Source: Morinoia aosen (lineage: Eukaryota > Arthropoda > Malacostraca > Amphipoda > Talitridae). Taken from it: a stretch of DNA of 64,000 nucleotides. Position 1 is the stretch's first letter. Every line of letters starts with the position of its first letter. The stretch is from assembly GCA_030386875.1 (NCBI GenBank), contig CM059575.1:15958293-16022292 (forward strand), given 5' to 3'. Below, in pieces: positions 47,849 to 59,747 of the stretch. Position numbers and translations under genes: made by a program. The notes under the pieces are model-generated. The model had not been told where the DNA came from, searched no databases, and worked only from the letters and a program-made list of their open reading frames with translations.

Positions 47849-48336
47849 CAGTGTTAGTGTATAATATGGCAGTAATTACGAATAACTGATGATCTAAGTG
47901 AGGCAAATCATTAACGAGGTTAAGAAAAAACACGATAAACCAATAACTTTTTACTGTAATAATTTCCTGGATATAAATAACTCACAAACATCAAAGGAAC
48001 TAGGAAAAATGCTGAGAACACAATAACTGCATTTTAAATTTCTACCTATACATTTTTGGGACGGAATCGGACATGCATTCCTTGCTTAGAAATGACCTGA
48101 AAGAGTCGCTGATCCACAGAATTCGGTAAAGTTGTGATTTCATCAGCGGTCTTTTCCTGTGATATTAGTGAAATTACATCGAAGGCATCCCAAAACTTAT
48201 CCTTGTCCTTGAATTGGCGTCCAGTTGCGTAAAGTCGTGTCTTCATGAAGTTCCACATGTTTTCAATTGGCTCAAATCTGGGAATTTGCGGGCCGCTCCA
48301 TCTTTCGGAGCCCAGAGAATCCCAGTTGTTGCTGAT

Positions 48337-49316
48337 TGTCAGGCCGCACAGGGGTTGTCGAACCTTTTGTGTTAGTTACCCATAATCTTAAGTATTTTCT
48401 TTATGTGTCCAGCTCCCTGAGCCCCGACTTGTCTGTTTCTCTGCGCTGATGTTGCGTCTGTGCATTTACTTTAGTTAGCCCTTAAATATCATTTGTCTCA
48501 CATGTCGATATTCCAATGTTTCTTGTATTACCTAGCTAAATACGACTAATATTTTAAATGCAATTTTGAGTGTTGTACCCTGTTATGCAATAGCTCATGT
48601 ATGTACGCACTATTTTTGCAACAGAAAATAAATCACTGTCTTTGTTAAAATATATCAGTGTATGTAATAGGGACGTCAAAGAGATTCAGCATTAAACAAG
48701 TCACACCCTGAGGTCAAAAGAGTTTCCTTTTTCCTCTTTGAAAGAGGCTTTAGTCTTATACGACACCTCGCCTAATTAGGGTTTTGAGGAGCCACCTCGG
48801 AAGGACGAACTATATCGCATAGTTTGTCGTAAGGAAGACGCTGACGCAGTTCGGCACTAACAGAAATCACTCCTGTTGCCCTAGCGGTCTCATTCGGCGC
48901 CGACAGTTGCTCGTCTTCCTAACGGTACCACCGTAGTTCGGCACTAACAAAATTTAATTCTGTTGCCCTAGCGGACTTATTACGGCGTAGGTGGTACCCA
49001 CACAAACCTCACTCTAACGGTACCACCGTAGTTCGGCACTAACAGAATTTACTTCTGTTGCCCTAGCGGACTTATTACGGCGTAGGTGGTACCCACACAA
49101 ACCTCCCACACACACACAACGGTACCGCCGTAGTTCGGCACTAACAGAATTTACTTCTGTTGCCCTAGCGGACTTGTTACGGCGTAGGCGGTACCCACAC
49201 GAACCTCAGGAAGGGCAACTGCGAAGAAAAGCTAGCCCCCCGGAAAAAGGTAGCTGCACCGAAGACAGCCCCCTTTTTCCACGAACCCTCACGTCGATCG
49301 CACGACGGTATCGACA
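48337..49316. mobile_element. solo LTR C (980 bp) inside the Tc1-like transposase
   Basis: The ends are TGTCAGGCCGCACAG and CGGTATCGACA, flanked by the perfect 5-bp repeat CTGAT (48332-48336, 49317-49321). No internal retroelement sequence is left. It contains about four degenerate copies of a roughly 100-bp unit (GTAGTTCGGCACTAACAGAA, then TCTGTTGCCCTAGCGG) between 48838 and 49200. Orientation is uncertain: AATAAA at 48627-48632 would favour plus. A truncated relative lies at 47163-47378. Confidence 0.85.
48838..49200. repeat. roughly 100-bp tandem subrepeats within solo LTR C
   Basis: The core GTTCGGCACTAACA recurs near 48850, 48936, 49031 and 49133. Each is followed by TTGCCCTAGCGG and, in the last three, GGCGTAGG.GGTACCCACAC. 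The last three units are the most alike. Confidence 0.8.
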
Positions 49317-50289
49317 CTGATACTCCTTAGTTTTGTTTGCCACATGTGAGGGAGCATTATCCTGCATTACAACAATGGTTCTTCTGAACGTCAACTTTTG
49401 TTTCTTCAGCCATGGCTCAAGGTGCTCCTTCAGAAAAGCTATGTAAGCATACGATGTCATTTTCACGCTCTCTGGTACTTTCCTTGGACCAACCAAAGCA
49501 TCTCCGATAATCCCAGCCCAAATCATAATCCCACCACCACCTTGCTGGCGCCTCAAACGCTGATGGGGATCTCGTCCATCTAGGACAATCCCTTGCTCCA
49601 GCCATCCGGACCATCAAGAGTGACACGCACTTCATCCGTGAACAAAACTTTGAAAAAATCAGCCTTCAAGTCGTCCTCTGCCCACTTCAATCGATTTTGT
49701 GCATGATGTTGCTTCAATGGCGGCTTAGTCACAGGCTTGACTGATTTGACTACTTCTTTCAGGCGGGATCATCGAAAATTTTTAGAGACATTTTTTAATC
49801 CGGTTTGTTCAAGAATTTCTCTACTTGTCATTTCAGGTTTTTTTTTATCAACCTCAAGTTTAATTAGTAGCAGAGAACGGTGTGATACAACTCTTGATTT
49901 TCCTTCATCAGCCCTCTTACGTACTCTCGCAGGGTCCCTGACAAAGTTCTTCACAGTTTGATGGTATCTTCCCATCATTTTCGATATTTCGAGAGTAGTT
50001 TTCCCTTTCGCTAATTGCGCGTTTATAGTACCCTTTCCTGAATTGGTTAAACCACCTTTACGACCCATTTTAATGTCAAAACCCACCACCTCGTTATTGA
50101 CTTGGCCCACCTTAAAATACCATGGATTCCCCAAATATGGCGTTAAGTTGGTTACACAGTATGCCTTTTAACAGTACTGTAGTGAATCTTCAGCCCTTAA
50201 CGGTCAAAATTTTATAAAATATTTAAACTATCAACGTAAAAATTAAATTACATCAATACGATCATTTTCATAATTTTACACTAACAATG

Positions 50290-51548
50290 TCATGCATTTA
50301 AACCCCAAATTGAATTAAAATTGTGTACCAAAAAAATCAGTCTCTTAAGAATTCAGCGCAGCAACACTTGTCTCGAGCAAGCGCTCACTTTTCAAATCAC
50401 TCCTTGTGTGTGCATCACGCGTTCCTTTTCTCCACGGGTGAGATTCTTATTTACTTACGTGCCGTGTTCTGTTCCTCGGGTAACTATAAATTACAATTAC
50501 CTCACTTACCAAAATCGTGTCAGTATAGTTGATGTGTATAAATTATCATGTGTCACTGATTAATCAGCAGGATTGTATACGTTTGAAATTGTGGCCAGCG
50601 TTCCCGTTCCTGCCTCAACTTCCCGGGTAACTAGATCTTACCCTCAATAACCCTGTGCATTTATTCATTGAAAGATAGGATTCTATTCATTGTATCTTTT
50701 GGCTTGTCATCTCAACTTAAGAGGCATATTTCGAAATTCACTGATTCTTCTTCTGTCATTAGCCAGTAGTAAGTTAATTAATTCAATTGTCAAACAAACT
50801 GCCTGCTGTTCTGGAAAGACAAATCTTTCTGTCCAGTTTTTGTTAAAGCCAAGTACATTTTAAGTAAGCTCAACTCCTCCTGCCCTTTAAAATAGGATGA
50901 GAGGCTTTACCTCACACACATTGTCATTGTTTTAGGTCGTTGCCAGCAATGATGTGTGTTCAATATTTAATCAATAAAAGGCCGAAATATTCTTGCGCCA
51001 AGATATTTCATCAATTTCTGCAGAACTCTTTCTTCATGTAAATGACTTAGGAATTTGATAATCTATTTGTGTTAATGATTAAGCATGCTGAAGGCTGCTC
51101 ATGTTGCCTGTGTCACCTTGGCTATGTTGCCTTCATGTTTTGCTAATTAGTTAGGTAATTCTAGTTTCAAAAGTGCCCTTAAGTGACACCATCTTATAAG
51201 AATGAGAGCTTTCACCTCTCACATATTACCTCACTTATTGCACTGTGCTATTCATCTCAACTTAGGAGTCATAATTCTAAATTCACTGACTCTTTTGTAA
51301 CGTGCCTGTAGCTAATTAATGAATGTAATTTTCATACATGTTCCCAGATGTTCGGGGAAGACAAAACTTCTTCCCAGTTTTTGGCAAAATTTTGCCTAAA
51401 TGTTAGGTAAATTAATTCCTTTCTTGACAACTTAGAGCAACCTTATGGCTGTCCAAAACTTACAATTAGTGATTCCTTTTAATTCCTCCTTGTTACCTGG
51501 GAGCATTAGAGGCACTGCAAACTTGTAAAAAATTTATAGCTAAACTCA
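50290..51548. other. spacer with a diverged duplication
   Basis: No gene is recognised. A stretch at about 50710-50870 (CATCTCAACTTA ... AAATTCACTGA ... GGAAGACAAA ... CCCAGTTTTTG-like) recurs about 545 bases later at 51255-51410 with many changes. This suggests an old tandem duplication or two copies of an unknown repeat. Confidence 0.5.
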
Positions 51549-52280
51549 TCTATATATTAATACGCTAACCTGTGCGTCACGCTCTTCAACATCATTGCGG
51601 TATCTATGATACGGGTTGGCTCGCGTCGGGTCGCGTTACATTAGAGGGAGAGAGAGAGAGAGGGAGACTGGGAGAGAGGGATAATGATTTTTTAAAATTC
51701 ATTTAATTTTTTTATTTTGTTATTCATTTATTCTTTTTAGGTTTTTATTTTCTATTTTATTATTGTTTATTTATTCAAACTTTGTATTATTTTATTTTTA
51801 TAATCTTTTGTTTATTTTTTATATTTTTTTATTTTTTGAATTTCGAGTTTTTTTATAATTTTTGGTTTATTTTTTATTTATTTTTATATTTTGATAATTT
51901 TTTTTGTAATTTTAAGAGTTGCTGCAATTTTTTGGATATTCTTTATTTATTCAATTTTATATTTTTTTTATAATTTTTGGCTTATTTTTATTTTTTCATT
52001 TTTTTATCATATAAATTTTTTGAAATTTTTTTTATACATCTCGGTTAATTTTTTATTCCTAATTTTTCCGTTTTTTGAAATTTTTTGAAAATTTTTTTTT
52101 ATTATTTTACGAGCTGCTGCAGTTTTTTGAATGTTTTGAATTTTTATCAATTTTGAATTTTTTTGAAATTTTAAGTGTTGCTGGCGTATCAGTGCTGCTG
52201 ACAATATCTTACTTATGTTCAAACCTGTACTATGCGCCCCTATGAAATTACGAATTTTTGAACATGGCCCTTGCACCGAA

Positions 52281-52296
52281 AGTTTGTCCACCCCTG
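52281..52296. repeat. single hAT-type terminal repeat in the Helitron leader
   Basis: AGTTTGTCCACCCCTG is the inverse of the hAT terminus type CAGGGGTGGACAAACT. No partner end was found upstream, so it is either a truncated element or captured sequence just before the RepHel start. Confidence 0.4.
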
Positions 52297-53386
52297 ATCT
52301 AAAACAATGGAGCAGAGAATAAGAGAACAAAAAGAACTAGCTAGAGAGCGACAGCGAAGGAGACGACAGCGCTTGCGAGAAGACGAAAGGCAAGCAATTC
52401 GTGATGGAAACAAACTACGAATGTATCAGTGAAGGATAAATATGAGTCAGGAGGAGCGAGAATTGCATCTTCAAATCATGAGAAACAGAGACCATGAAAG
52501 AAGAGACCATTGTTGTCATAATGGAAAAGTTTCACTCCCTCCCTTAGAGGAGTACCCCGAAAATTTGAGATAACTCTTTGATGCCGGCGATGTAGACGGT
52601 TCTAATTTTAGACAGAATATAAGAAACTATAATTCTGCATTTGCTTTTGCATCTTTTGGTGCGAATATTAGACCTCCTGGTGGACCGTATTGTTTCCGTT
52701 TACAAGGTCAAACTTACCACTACGCAAGCCACCTCTATGCAGATGGCTCTGAAGAGAGAAGATACGGCCAGCTCTACATCTTAGAAACTAATTAAGCAAT
52801 ACAAATTAGAGCAAATACTCACGAAAATGCTAACTGCTTAATATCTGTTTTTTAAAAGATAAATGAGGCGATGAACAATAATCTTTATGCTGCAGCATAC
52901 CACAATAAAAGCTATTGAACAACATGAACAAGAGAGAGCTGTAATTGAGAACATGCCACCAAGATAGGTAACCTTGCAGTTCATCCCTTGCCCTGACAGA
53001 CGAAGATACAACAACCCAACAGGCAATGAGGGTAGCAGCCATATTCGTTGGTGATGATGGCGCGCTTCCAATGTACCGTGATATTGTTGTTTATCCTATA
53101 TGGTCTACAGAGGCAGAGGATTTCTTACATATCTTGCCATCTTGATACCATGGTTTATCCTCTTTTCTTTCCGAAAGGAGAACCTGGATGGCATATAGAT
53201 ATGCCTCATATGGAACATCGCCAAACGCGTGTTCGCAACAAAGTCACCATGTAACAGTTTTACTCATACCGTCTGGCAATCAGAGATGACTTTCGTGCTT
53301 TACATCGATCTGGAAAACTACTGCAACAATACATTGTTGACGCCTATGTAAAAGTGGAGGGATGCCATTTGAACTTCATTAAAAAT

Positions 53387-56122
53387 GTCACGAGAAAAGG
53401 CTCCGCATCCTTGTTAACATTTCATTAACAAGAAGATCAGGTTCTCGGAATTGAGGGAATGGCACACCTCCATGACATTACACCATACACAAAAATATGA
53501 GGATGTATCAAGAACACAGTCACTAAGGAAAGGAAAAAAACAATAATTGTATACTAAAATTAGAGCTGTACTCACCGATAAGCAGAGACACGACTTACAC
53601 AGCGCATTTTCTGAGCGCTATTTTGCCTCGGTGAGATGTGATGCTAGCGTTAACGAGGTTTTAAACGCCATTAAATGCTAAAGAAACTTTATAATGAAAC
53701 ACCCTGGTACAAAGCATTAACCGTAAATTACTGGAACTGTAAGCAACACACATTGACAAACACTATTCTGCCTAATTGACCGGTCAATCCCTTCAAGTAA
53801 ATTACACACCGAACACATATAATGAAATGATGCCTAACTGTTGGGTTGGCGCATTCCAACGGCACAATGGATGGCTATTTGGCCTCGGCTCACTACTTCT
53901 TTCGTCCAAGAGCAACTTCAGTTCAATCCCCGTTTCATACACCATGCATATACTGTCTTTGGACGATTTTATGAAGGGGTCGTACTTGCAATCAATAGGA
54001 AGAAACCGCCCTCCTGTGGAGCAACAAATTTTTGACGATTCCTTTGGTTCTACAATTTTCTCATACATATATATATATATATGCACATATCCCACATTTA
54101 ATTCAACTGCACCAATTTCTTTTTACGTCATATGAACCTATCGTTTCCAGCGGTATCTATCGTAACAAAAGAACGAGCCTTACCCGCCCTGACGACGTTA
54201 CAAATTTTTTTTTAAACGACCTCCCCGGTACGGGATCTTCTTCCCTCTGCAAAAGCAAAATGTAAACTTTTAATTTGTTGATTCAAGAAAAAAAATATAT
54301 CTCAACAGGTTTCGCTTCTCACTTATTTTCCAGAGTATAACATTTAATTTAACACCTATTCACGACGCAGAGTATAACATTTTAGGTATAATAATGCCTA
54401 GCCACGACGAACCTTATCGAAATGCTCGCAAAGACTCACTGACTCTTGTTTTTGCGTCCTGGCCCAAGTGTTCTTTTGGGGCTACCCTCTTTCCAATCAT
54501 GACCAATGGTACTACTCTTGCACCTCCAAACATTCGCCTGCTCTGTCCTATTGGCTGCTCTCGAGGTTGTACGCATCCTATTCGCTGTGAGCAGAACACG
54601 AATTTTCCCGCCCATATTTTTACGAGTTGATCTTGAAGTCAAACCCCTTGGCGAGAAAGCTTCCCACGACTCTACCCTCTACTCTCTACCCTCTACCCCT
54701 AGGCCGGGCCTATGGTCAACAAATTTTGCCTTTGTGGTAAAACAACACTGCCCTTCTTGTTCGAGCTCTCGAGGTCTGATTACAAAGCAAAACATTCGCC
54801 CCACTTCGAGTGCCCGCTTCGCTTACACGACACATAAATCTATGTTGAATGTAAACATTCAGGCCTACACACATGTTACCCAGGCAGCAAGAAATTATTA
54901 GGCCAATATTGGGTTGATAATTTTTTATTGACCTGATATTGGAATCTTAGATTAAAGTAATAGGCTAATAACAAGACAATATCGAAATAAAATATATTTA
55001 TTTATGATATTAACTTGTTATTGGGACAATGTAGTAAATAGTTTTATTTCTAATATTAAACTAACAGTGTATATATATATATATGTACGATATTCATATA
55101 AGTGGAAACAATCTCATAATAATTAAAAATCTCGCAATTTAATAAAATTTGTTAAAATATAAATTATTATTGCCCAAATATCGGGTTGATATTGTACGCC
55201 AATAATATGGAGTAATTTGTTTAAGGAAACACCTCAATATCAAGTCAATAGTGACACAGTAATTAGATGATACTGGGTTAAAAATAAGTTATTATTGGGA
55301 CAATATATTCTACCAATATCCACTTGATGTCAGAAAATAAGTATCGAGTCTGTAGTACCCTACCTTAGTAGCCCCTCAAACTCAGTTCTAGTCCATTTGT
55401 GTTCAGTAGAACTAATACGTGCGAATGTAAAATTATCCAAGAGTAAGGGGTAAAAATATATAACGAGTTTCTCCTATAGAAATACCACGAGAAGTTCGAA
55501 TCTTTATCTATTGTCGCTACTTCGCTAGCCGCAAGGGAATCTCGGTTGCTAAGCGACAAGATTTCCAGGACAAGTATGCAAATATATTTCTGAGGAAAAC
55601 CACCATATTTAGGCCATAGTGACACAACAATTAGCACTGGGCTAGTGAAATTGTCATTACCGGGGTCATATGTTTTGCAGATATCAACCTATCAGGAATT
55701 GAGTATTAAGCCAAAGTTAGTGAAGGGAACACTTCATTATCAAGTCAATATTGACACAATATTTAGTTGATATTGGGTTGATGATAATATTGTTATTGGG
55801 CCAATATATTTTTCTAATATCAACCAAATTTTCCAAATAAGGTATTGCCCCAATGTTCATTTTTAATATCCAGTCAATATTGAGACTGTATATTGGGTCA
55901 ATATTAGGTCAATAAATTTTGCTACCTGGGTAGAGTGATCCACTCGTTCCGTTGGAATGCGCCTGAACACAGTTTTATAAACTCACAATTTTAGTTCAAG
56001 CAAACAATAAATGCGCACAAAATTCGTTACACACAATTACAAGATTTATTACACATGATCAAATTTTTCCTAAATTTTCATTTCCAATTCGCAAAATTGA
56101 TTATTCTTAACAGATTCTCGAC
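53387..56122. mobile_element. Repeat family E, copy 2, inserted in the Helitron gene
   Basis: The block matches 819-2445 from end to end (GTCACGAGAA ... TTATTCTTAACAGATTCTCG) with many small differences. It interrupts the Rep region of RepHel, and AAAAAT occurs on both sides (53381-53386 and 56123-56128), a likely 6-bp target duplication. RepHel text continues after it without loss. A further 1052-bp element (54879-55930) sits inside, leaving an E body of about 1.68 kb. No coding capacity is recognised. Confidence 0.75.
54879..55930. mobile_element. TA-flanked non-autonomous element within E copy 2
   Basis: The termini CCCAGGCAGCAAGAAATTAT and, inverted, CCCAGGTAGCAAAATTTATT are flanked by TA on both sides. 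E copy 1 shows the empty site (TGTTAGAG at about 2263-2270). The interior repeats phrases such as CCAATATTGGGTTGAT and ATTGGGTCAATATT many times. There is no transposase. The TA duplication suggests the Tc1/mariner superfamily, but the termini are not a type I can place. Confidence 0.8.
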
Positions 56123-59100
56123 AAAAATAGTCAAGCACAATTAAGAGTGACACTGTATTCGGGTCTCATGGATCACCTAGATAGGCAGAATGATCATCAA
56201 GAGCCAGGTGTTCCAGTCATTTTGTTCTCCACATTTACAGGAAGTCCAAGGAACATACAACAGGCATATCAAGATGCCATGGCGATCGTCTGCAAATTTG
56301 GAAAACCAGACATTTTCTGGACATATACTTGTAACCCAAAGTGTCGAGAAACCACAGAGAAGCTTGGATCATTGCCATCTTTTGATTATTTTGCGAGAAG
56401 AAGACAAACTAAGAAAAAGAGAGCAAATTGATGATATAGTTTGCGCTGAAATACCTTCATCAGACCACCCAGAGTTGAGAGAATGCGTGAGAACATTGAT
56501 GATCCATAGTCCATGTGGGACATCAAATCCTAATTCTGTGTGCATGGTTGAAGGACAGTGTGAGAAAAAACATCTAAAAGATTTCCAAGAAGAAACCATG
56601 ATGAATGTATATGGATACCCAGTGTACAAACGGAGAAACAATGCAGAAAATGTACAATTGGGCACTCGTGAGGTTGACAACAGATTTGACATCCCATACA
56701 ATAAGTATCAACTGAGAAAATACCGCGCCCATTAAATTGTTGAAGTGTGTTCCTCGGTGAAAAGCGTAAAGTACCTGTTCAAATATGTATATAAAGGCCA
56801 CGACTGTGTTAACATGGAAATCAGGAATAATGTTTTTAATAATAATGAACCAAATGAAGTACAAGAACACAATGAAGTACATGAGCATAATGAAGTTAAA
56901 CAGTATTTGTCATGCAGGTATGTGTCTCCGCTAGAAGCATTTTGGAGTTTGTCAGAGTTCAAAATGCATGATCAATCTCACACTGTTTATCGTTTGGCTG
57001 CACATTTACCTGATGAGCAGCAAGTGTTCTATAGAGAAGGAAATCAAAGGAAGGCGGCAGCAAGAGCAGAAGAACGCGACACACAATTGACAGCTTGGTT
57101 TAAACTCAATCAAACAGATGAGAATGCTCGAAATTTTCTGTACTGTTCTATACCTGAGCATTATGTTTTCATCAAACAAACAACAAGGTGGACGCGCCGT
57201 ATTACATTCAGCAACATTGTAACCAGAATGTACTCTGCAAGTCCTCGAAATACTGAAAAATTTTATTTTAGGATGCTGCTCCTCCATGTCCTTGGAGCGA
57301 CTTCATTCAGGGATTTGAAGACAATCGGGGGTCAAGAAATGGACACCTTCAAACAGGCATTCGTCAGACTGCGCCTGGTTGAGAATGACGATGCATTGCA
57401 GTAAGCTTTGATAGAAGCAGCAGCTCATCAAATGCCATGGCAACTACTTACTATGTTTGCAATGATATGCGTCTTCAACCAGCCCGTGAATGCCCTGCAG
57501 TTGTAGAATGAGAATAAGCATTACACGATCGAAGATCTGCTGCTGAGAAATGATAACATAACTGCTGAAAATGTTGCTCTCCACTTGCTGAATGCCTTCT
57601 TCATTGAAAACGACATAACCTGCAACATGTTCGATCTACCTGAACCAGTTGGAGATAATCCTGCAAATGAAGGAGATGTTGGAAACAATAACATAGATGT
57701 TAATTCTCTGGATATTGAACAGAAGCAGATATTCAATGTTGTGGTTGCAAGTGCATTCTCTGTTGAGTGAGGCGAGCAGATTGAAAATAGATTGTTTTAT
57801 GTGGATGCACCCGGCGGCTCAGGAAAACCTACATATTCAACAAAGTAAACGACTATCTTAATGCGAACAACATTAAGACAAGCACTTCTGCCTGGACCGG
57901 TATTGCTGCAACACTGTTGAGATGCGGCAAAACGCTGCACAAAATATTCAAGCTTCCAGCTTCCCTAAGCGAAATAAGTGTCTGCAATGCGCCACCAAGC
58001 TCTGTGCAAGGACAATTTCTGCGGCAAGTTAAAGTGTTAATTATTGATGAAGCCTCTATGATTCCATGCTATGCTATGAAAGCCATCGATAAATGCTTGA
58101 GAGATATAATGAACGCCCACACTTCATTTGGTGGTAAAGTAATCGTACTCGGAGGTGACTTCAGACAAGTACTTCCAATTGTTCCCAGTGCTTGACGTGT
58201 GCCTCAAATGCTCAGACTTATAAGGCACAGCTTGCATCACATGAGCCTCACACAGAACATGAGAGCAAATGCAAATGAACATGAGTTTCCAAGGTGGCTT
58301 CTACAAATGGGCAATGGATCAATCCAGAGTACTCTTGATTAAATGGCTCCAGATGTTATAGACATTCCTGAAACATGCACATGTCATGGCTCTTTGATAT
58401 CAAAGGTGTTTGACAGCTGAAGAGATGAAAGCGAGAGTAATCTTATCACCAAAAAATTCTGAATGCTTAGCAGTCAATGAAGAAGCTTTGAGAATGCAAC
58501 CAACAGAAAATAAAACTTATTTGAGCACCGATTCCGTATCTTGCGCTAATGATGAAGAAACGCAAAATTATCCAATGGAGTTCATTAATTCTCTCATTCC
58601 GTCTGGCATGCCTCCTCATAGACTGAATTTGAAAGTTGGCGCCATAATCATGCTACTGAGAAATCTATCCATAACTCAGGGACTGCGTTATGGCACTCGA
58701 CTGGAGGTCATTCAGCTTCATGAGCACAGCATCGAGGCATCAAGAACCAGTGGCTCTCACGCTCATAACAAAGTACCTACCCTAATGATTAAACTGAACC
58801 CTAGCGATGCCAATATTCCCTTTGTTCTGCATCCCACTTAATTTCCAGTTCGCCTCTCCTACTTAATGACAGTAAATAAAGCTCAAGGTCAAACATTTGA
58901 TAGAGTTGGCATATATTTACCAAAGCCATGCTTCACTCACGGCCAGCTCTATGTAGCATTTTCAAGAGCAAAAGCAATGAACAATGTGAGAGTTGAAGTC
59001 CTACATCTTAATGATTCCACGCATGGCCACAAAGGAGGAATCACATTTACAAGAAATATCGTATACAGAGAAGTAATTTCTTAATGTGTATGCGTTTGGG

Positions 59101-59480
59101 TGCCCTGAAGCCATATCTGTTTGCTTTTGTTGGTCGGCAGAACTCTTCTCCTTTGCATTCTACAGCAGATATTTAATTCTCATGTACAATAAATTGACTA
59201 TAAGTATGCTACAATGAGTGATTGACTATAAGTATGCTGCAATAAATGACAAATTAAGTTCGCCATTTTTATTTTCACTCTCTAGAAATGTTGCCCTAAG
59301 TTAAATGGGCCTTTAATTATATATAGAATATATGCATACATTTCGATGCTCTGTTACGTAATAGTGGTTTCATTTAATTTTTTAGGATGGCATCGGAGGT
59401 AAGGTTATATTATTTGAAAATTTGTTAAGTAATGTTGACCGAATTTTTCCACGGGTCCACCTAGCTTATTGATGACATTG

Positions 59481-59508
59481 TCCGTGGAATTTCCACGGGT
59501 CCTGCTAG
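59481..59508 (+). terminator. Helitron 3' end: hairpin plus CTAG
   Basis: The palindrome CCGTGGAATTTCCACGG, then GTCCTG and CTAG, followed by host T, is the rolling-circle termination signal. A similar but incomplete end (TTCCACGGGTCCACCTAG) lies at 59447-59464, 44 bases upstream. Confidence 0.85.
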
Positions 59509-59747
59509 TGTATTATTAACTTAAGAGTCTTCTTGGTTAATTTCATGCTTATATTTTAGCTGTTTAAAGTTTTGTGGGGGTTTCCTGTTATTTACCAAAT
59601 TGGATAAGTTAGCAGTGATCCTAGTTAATTTTAGGCTTAGGTAGGTTATTGCAGACAGTCCTTGAGTGTTTGCTTAGTGTAAGTTGTCCTAATGTCACAG
59701 CTGCCAACCTACTGCACTTGTGTATTCTAGTATAGTTGTACCCTAGC
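59509..59747. other. spacer right of the Helitron
   Basis: No gene or repeat is recognised here. Confidence 0.4.

Larger units (their letters stand above)
48046..50068 (-). pseudogene. Tc1-like DDE transposase (broken, interrupted)
   Basis: Transposases of this group bind the terminal repeats and cut and paste the element at TA. The likely start is MGRKGGLTNSGKGTINAQLA (50068), leading a helix-turn-helix region (TTLEISKMMGRYHQTVKNFV). The catalytic core follows with LFTDEVRVTLDGPDGW (first Asp), GIMIWAGI and VVMQDNAPSHVA (second Asp), then PIENMWNFMKTRLYATG (acidic third position). Frames change near 49790, 49560 and 48260, and a solo LTR lies between KTKEYQ and the following segment. Beyond the LTR the text GFSGLRKMERPAN continues as expected for the family, so the interruption is clean. 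Confidence 0.75.
47849..50289 (-). mobile_element. Tc1-like DNA transposon, split by a solo LTR
   Basis: A broken Tc1/mariner transposase reads on the minus strand. Possible termini are CAGTGTTAGTGTA (47849-47861) and, inverted, CATTGTTAGTGTA (50277-50289), matching at 12 of 13 bases. The expected TA duplication is not preserved at those edges, so the limits are tentative. A 980-bp solo LTR interrupts it at 48337-49316. Without that, the element would be about 1.46 kb, a normal length for the group. Confidence 0.65.
52307..59084 (+). pseudogene. Helitron Rep-helicase protein (broken, interrupted)
   Basis: RepHel cuts and joins single strands (Rep, HUH type) and unwinds DNA (PIF1-like helicase). 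From MEQRIREQKELARERQRRRR the N-terminal part reads AFASFGANIRPPGGPYCFRL and LYADGSEERRYGQLYIL. The Rep region has PLFFPKGEPGWHI, GKPDIFWTYTCNPK and the Tyr motif KYLFKYVYKGHD. The helicase has VDAPGGSGK (Walker A, then Pro where Thr is usual), VLIIDEASM (Walker B), VLGGDFRQVLPIV and, near the end, TVNKAQGQTFDRVGIY and GQLYVAFSRA. At least eight stops or frameshifts break it, and repeat E splits it at 53381-56128. Not functional. Confidence 0.85.
51549..59508 (+). mobile_element. Helitron (rolling-circle transposon), near full length
   Basis: The left end reads TCTATATATTAATACGC, preceded by A. The right end has a perfect hairpin CCGTGGAATTTCCACGG (59482-59498) followed after a few bases by CTAG (59505-59508), then T. 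This A-TC...CTAG-T arrangement, with no target duplication, is the signature of Helitrons. The body carries a broken Rep-helicase gene. The element is 7960 bp, of which about 2.74 kb is a later insertion (repeat E copy 2). A T-rich stretch (51690-52160) and a hAT-like end (52281-52296) lie in the leader. Confidence 0.88.
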
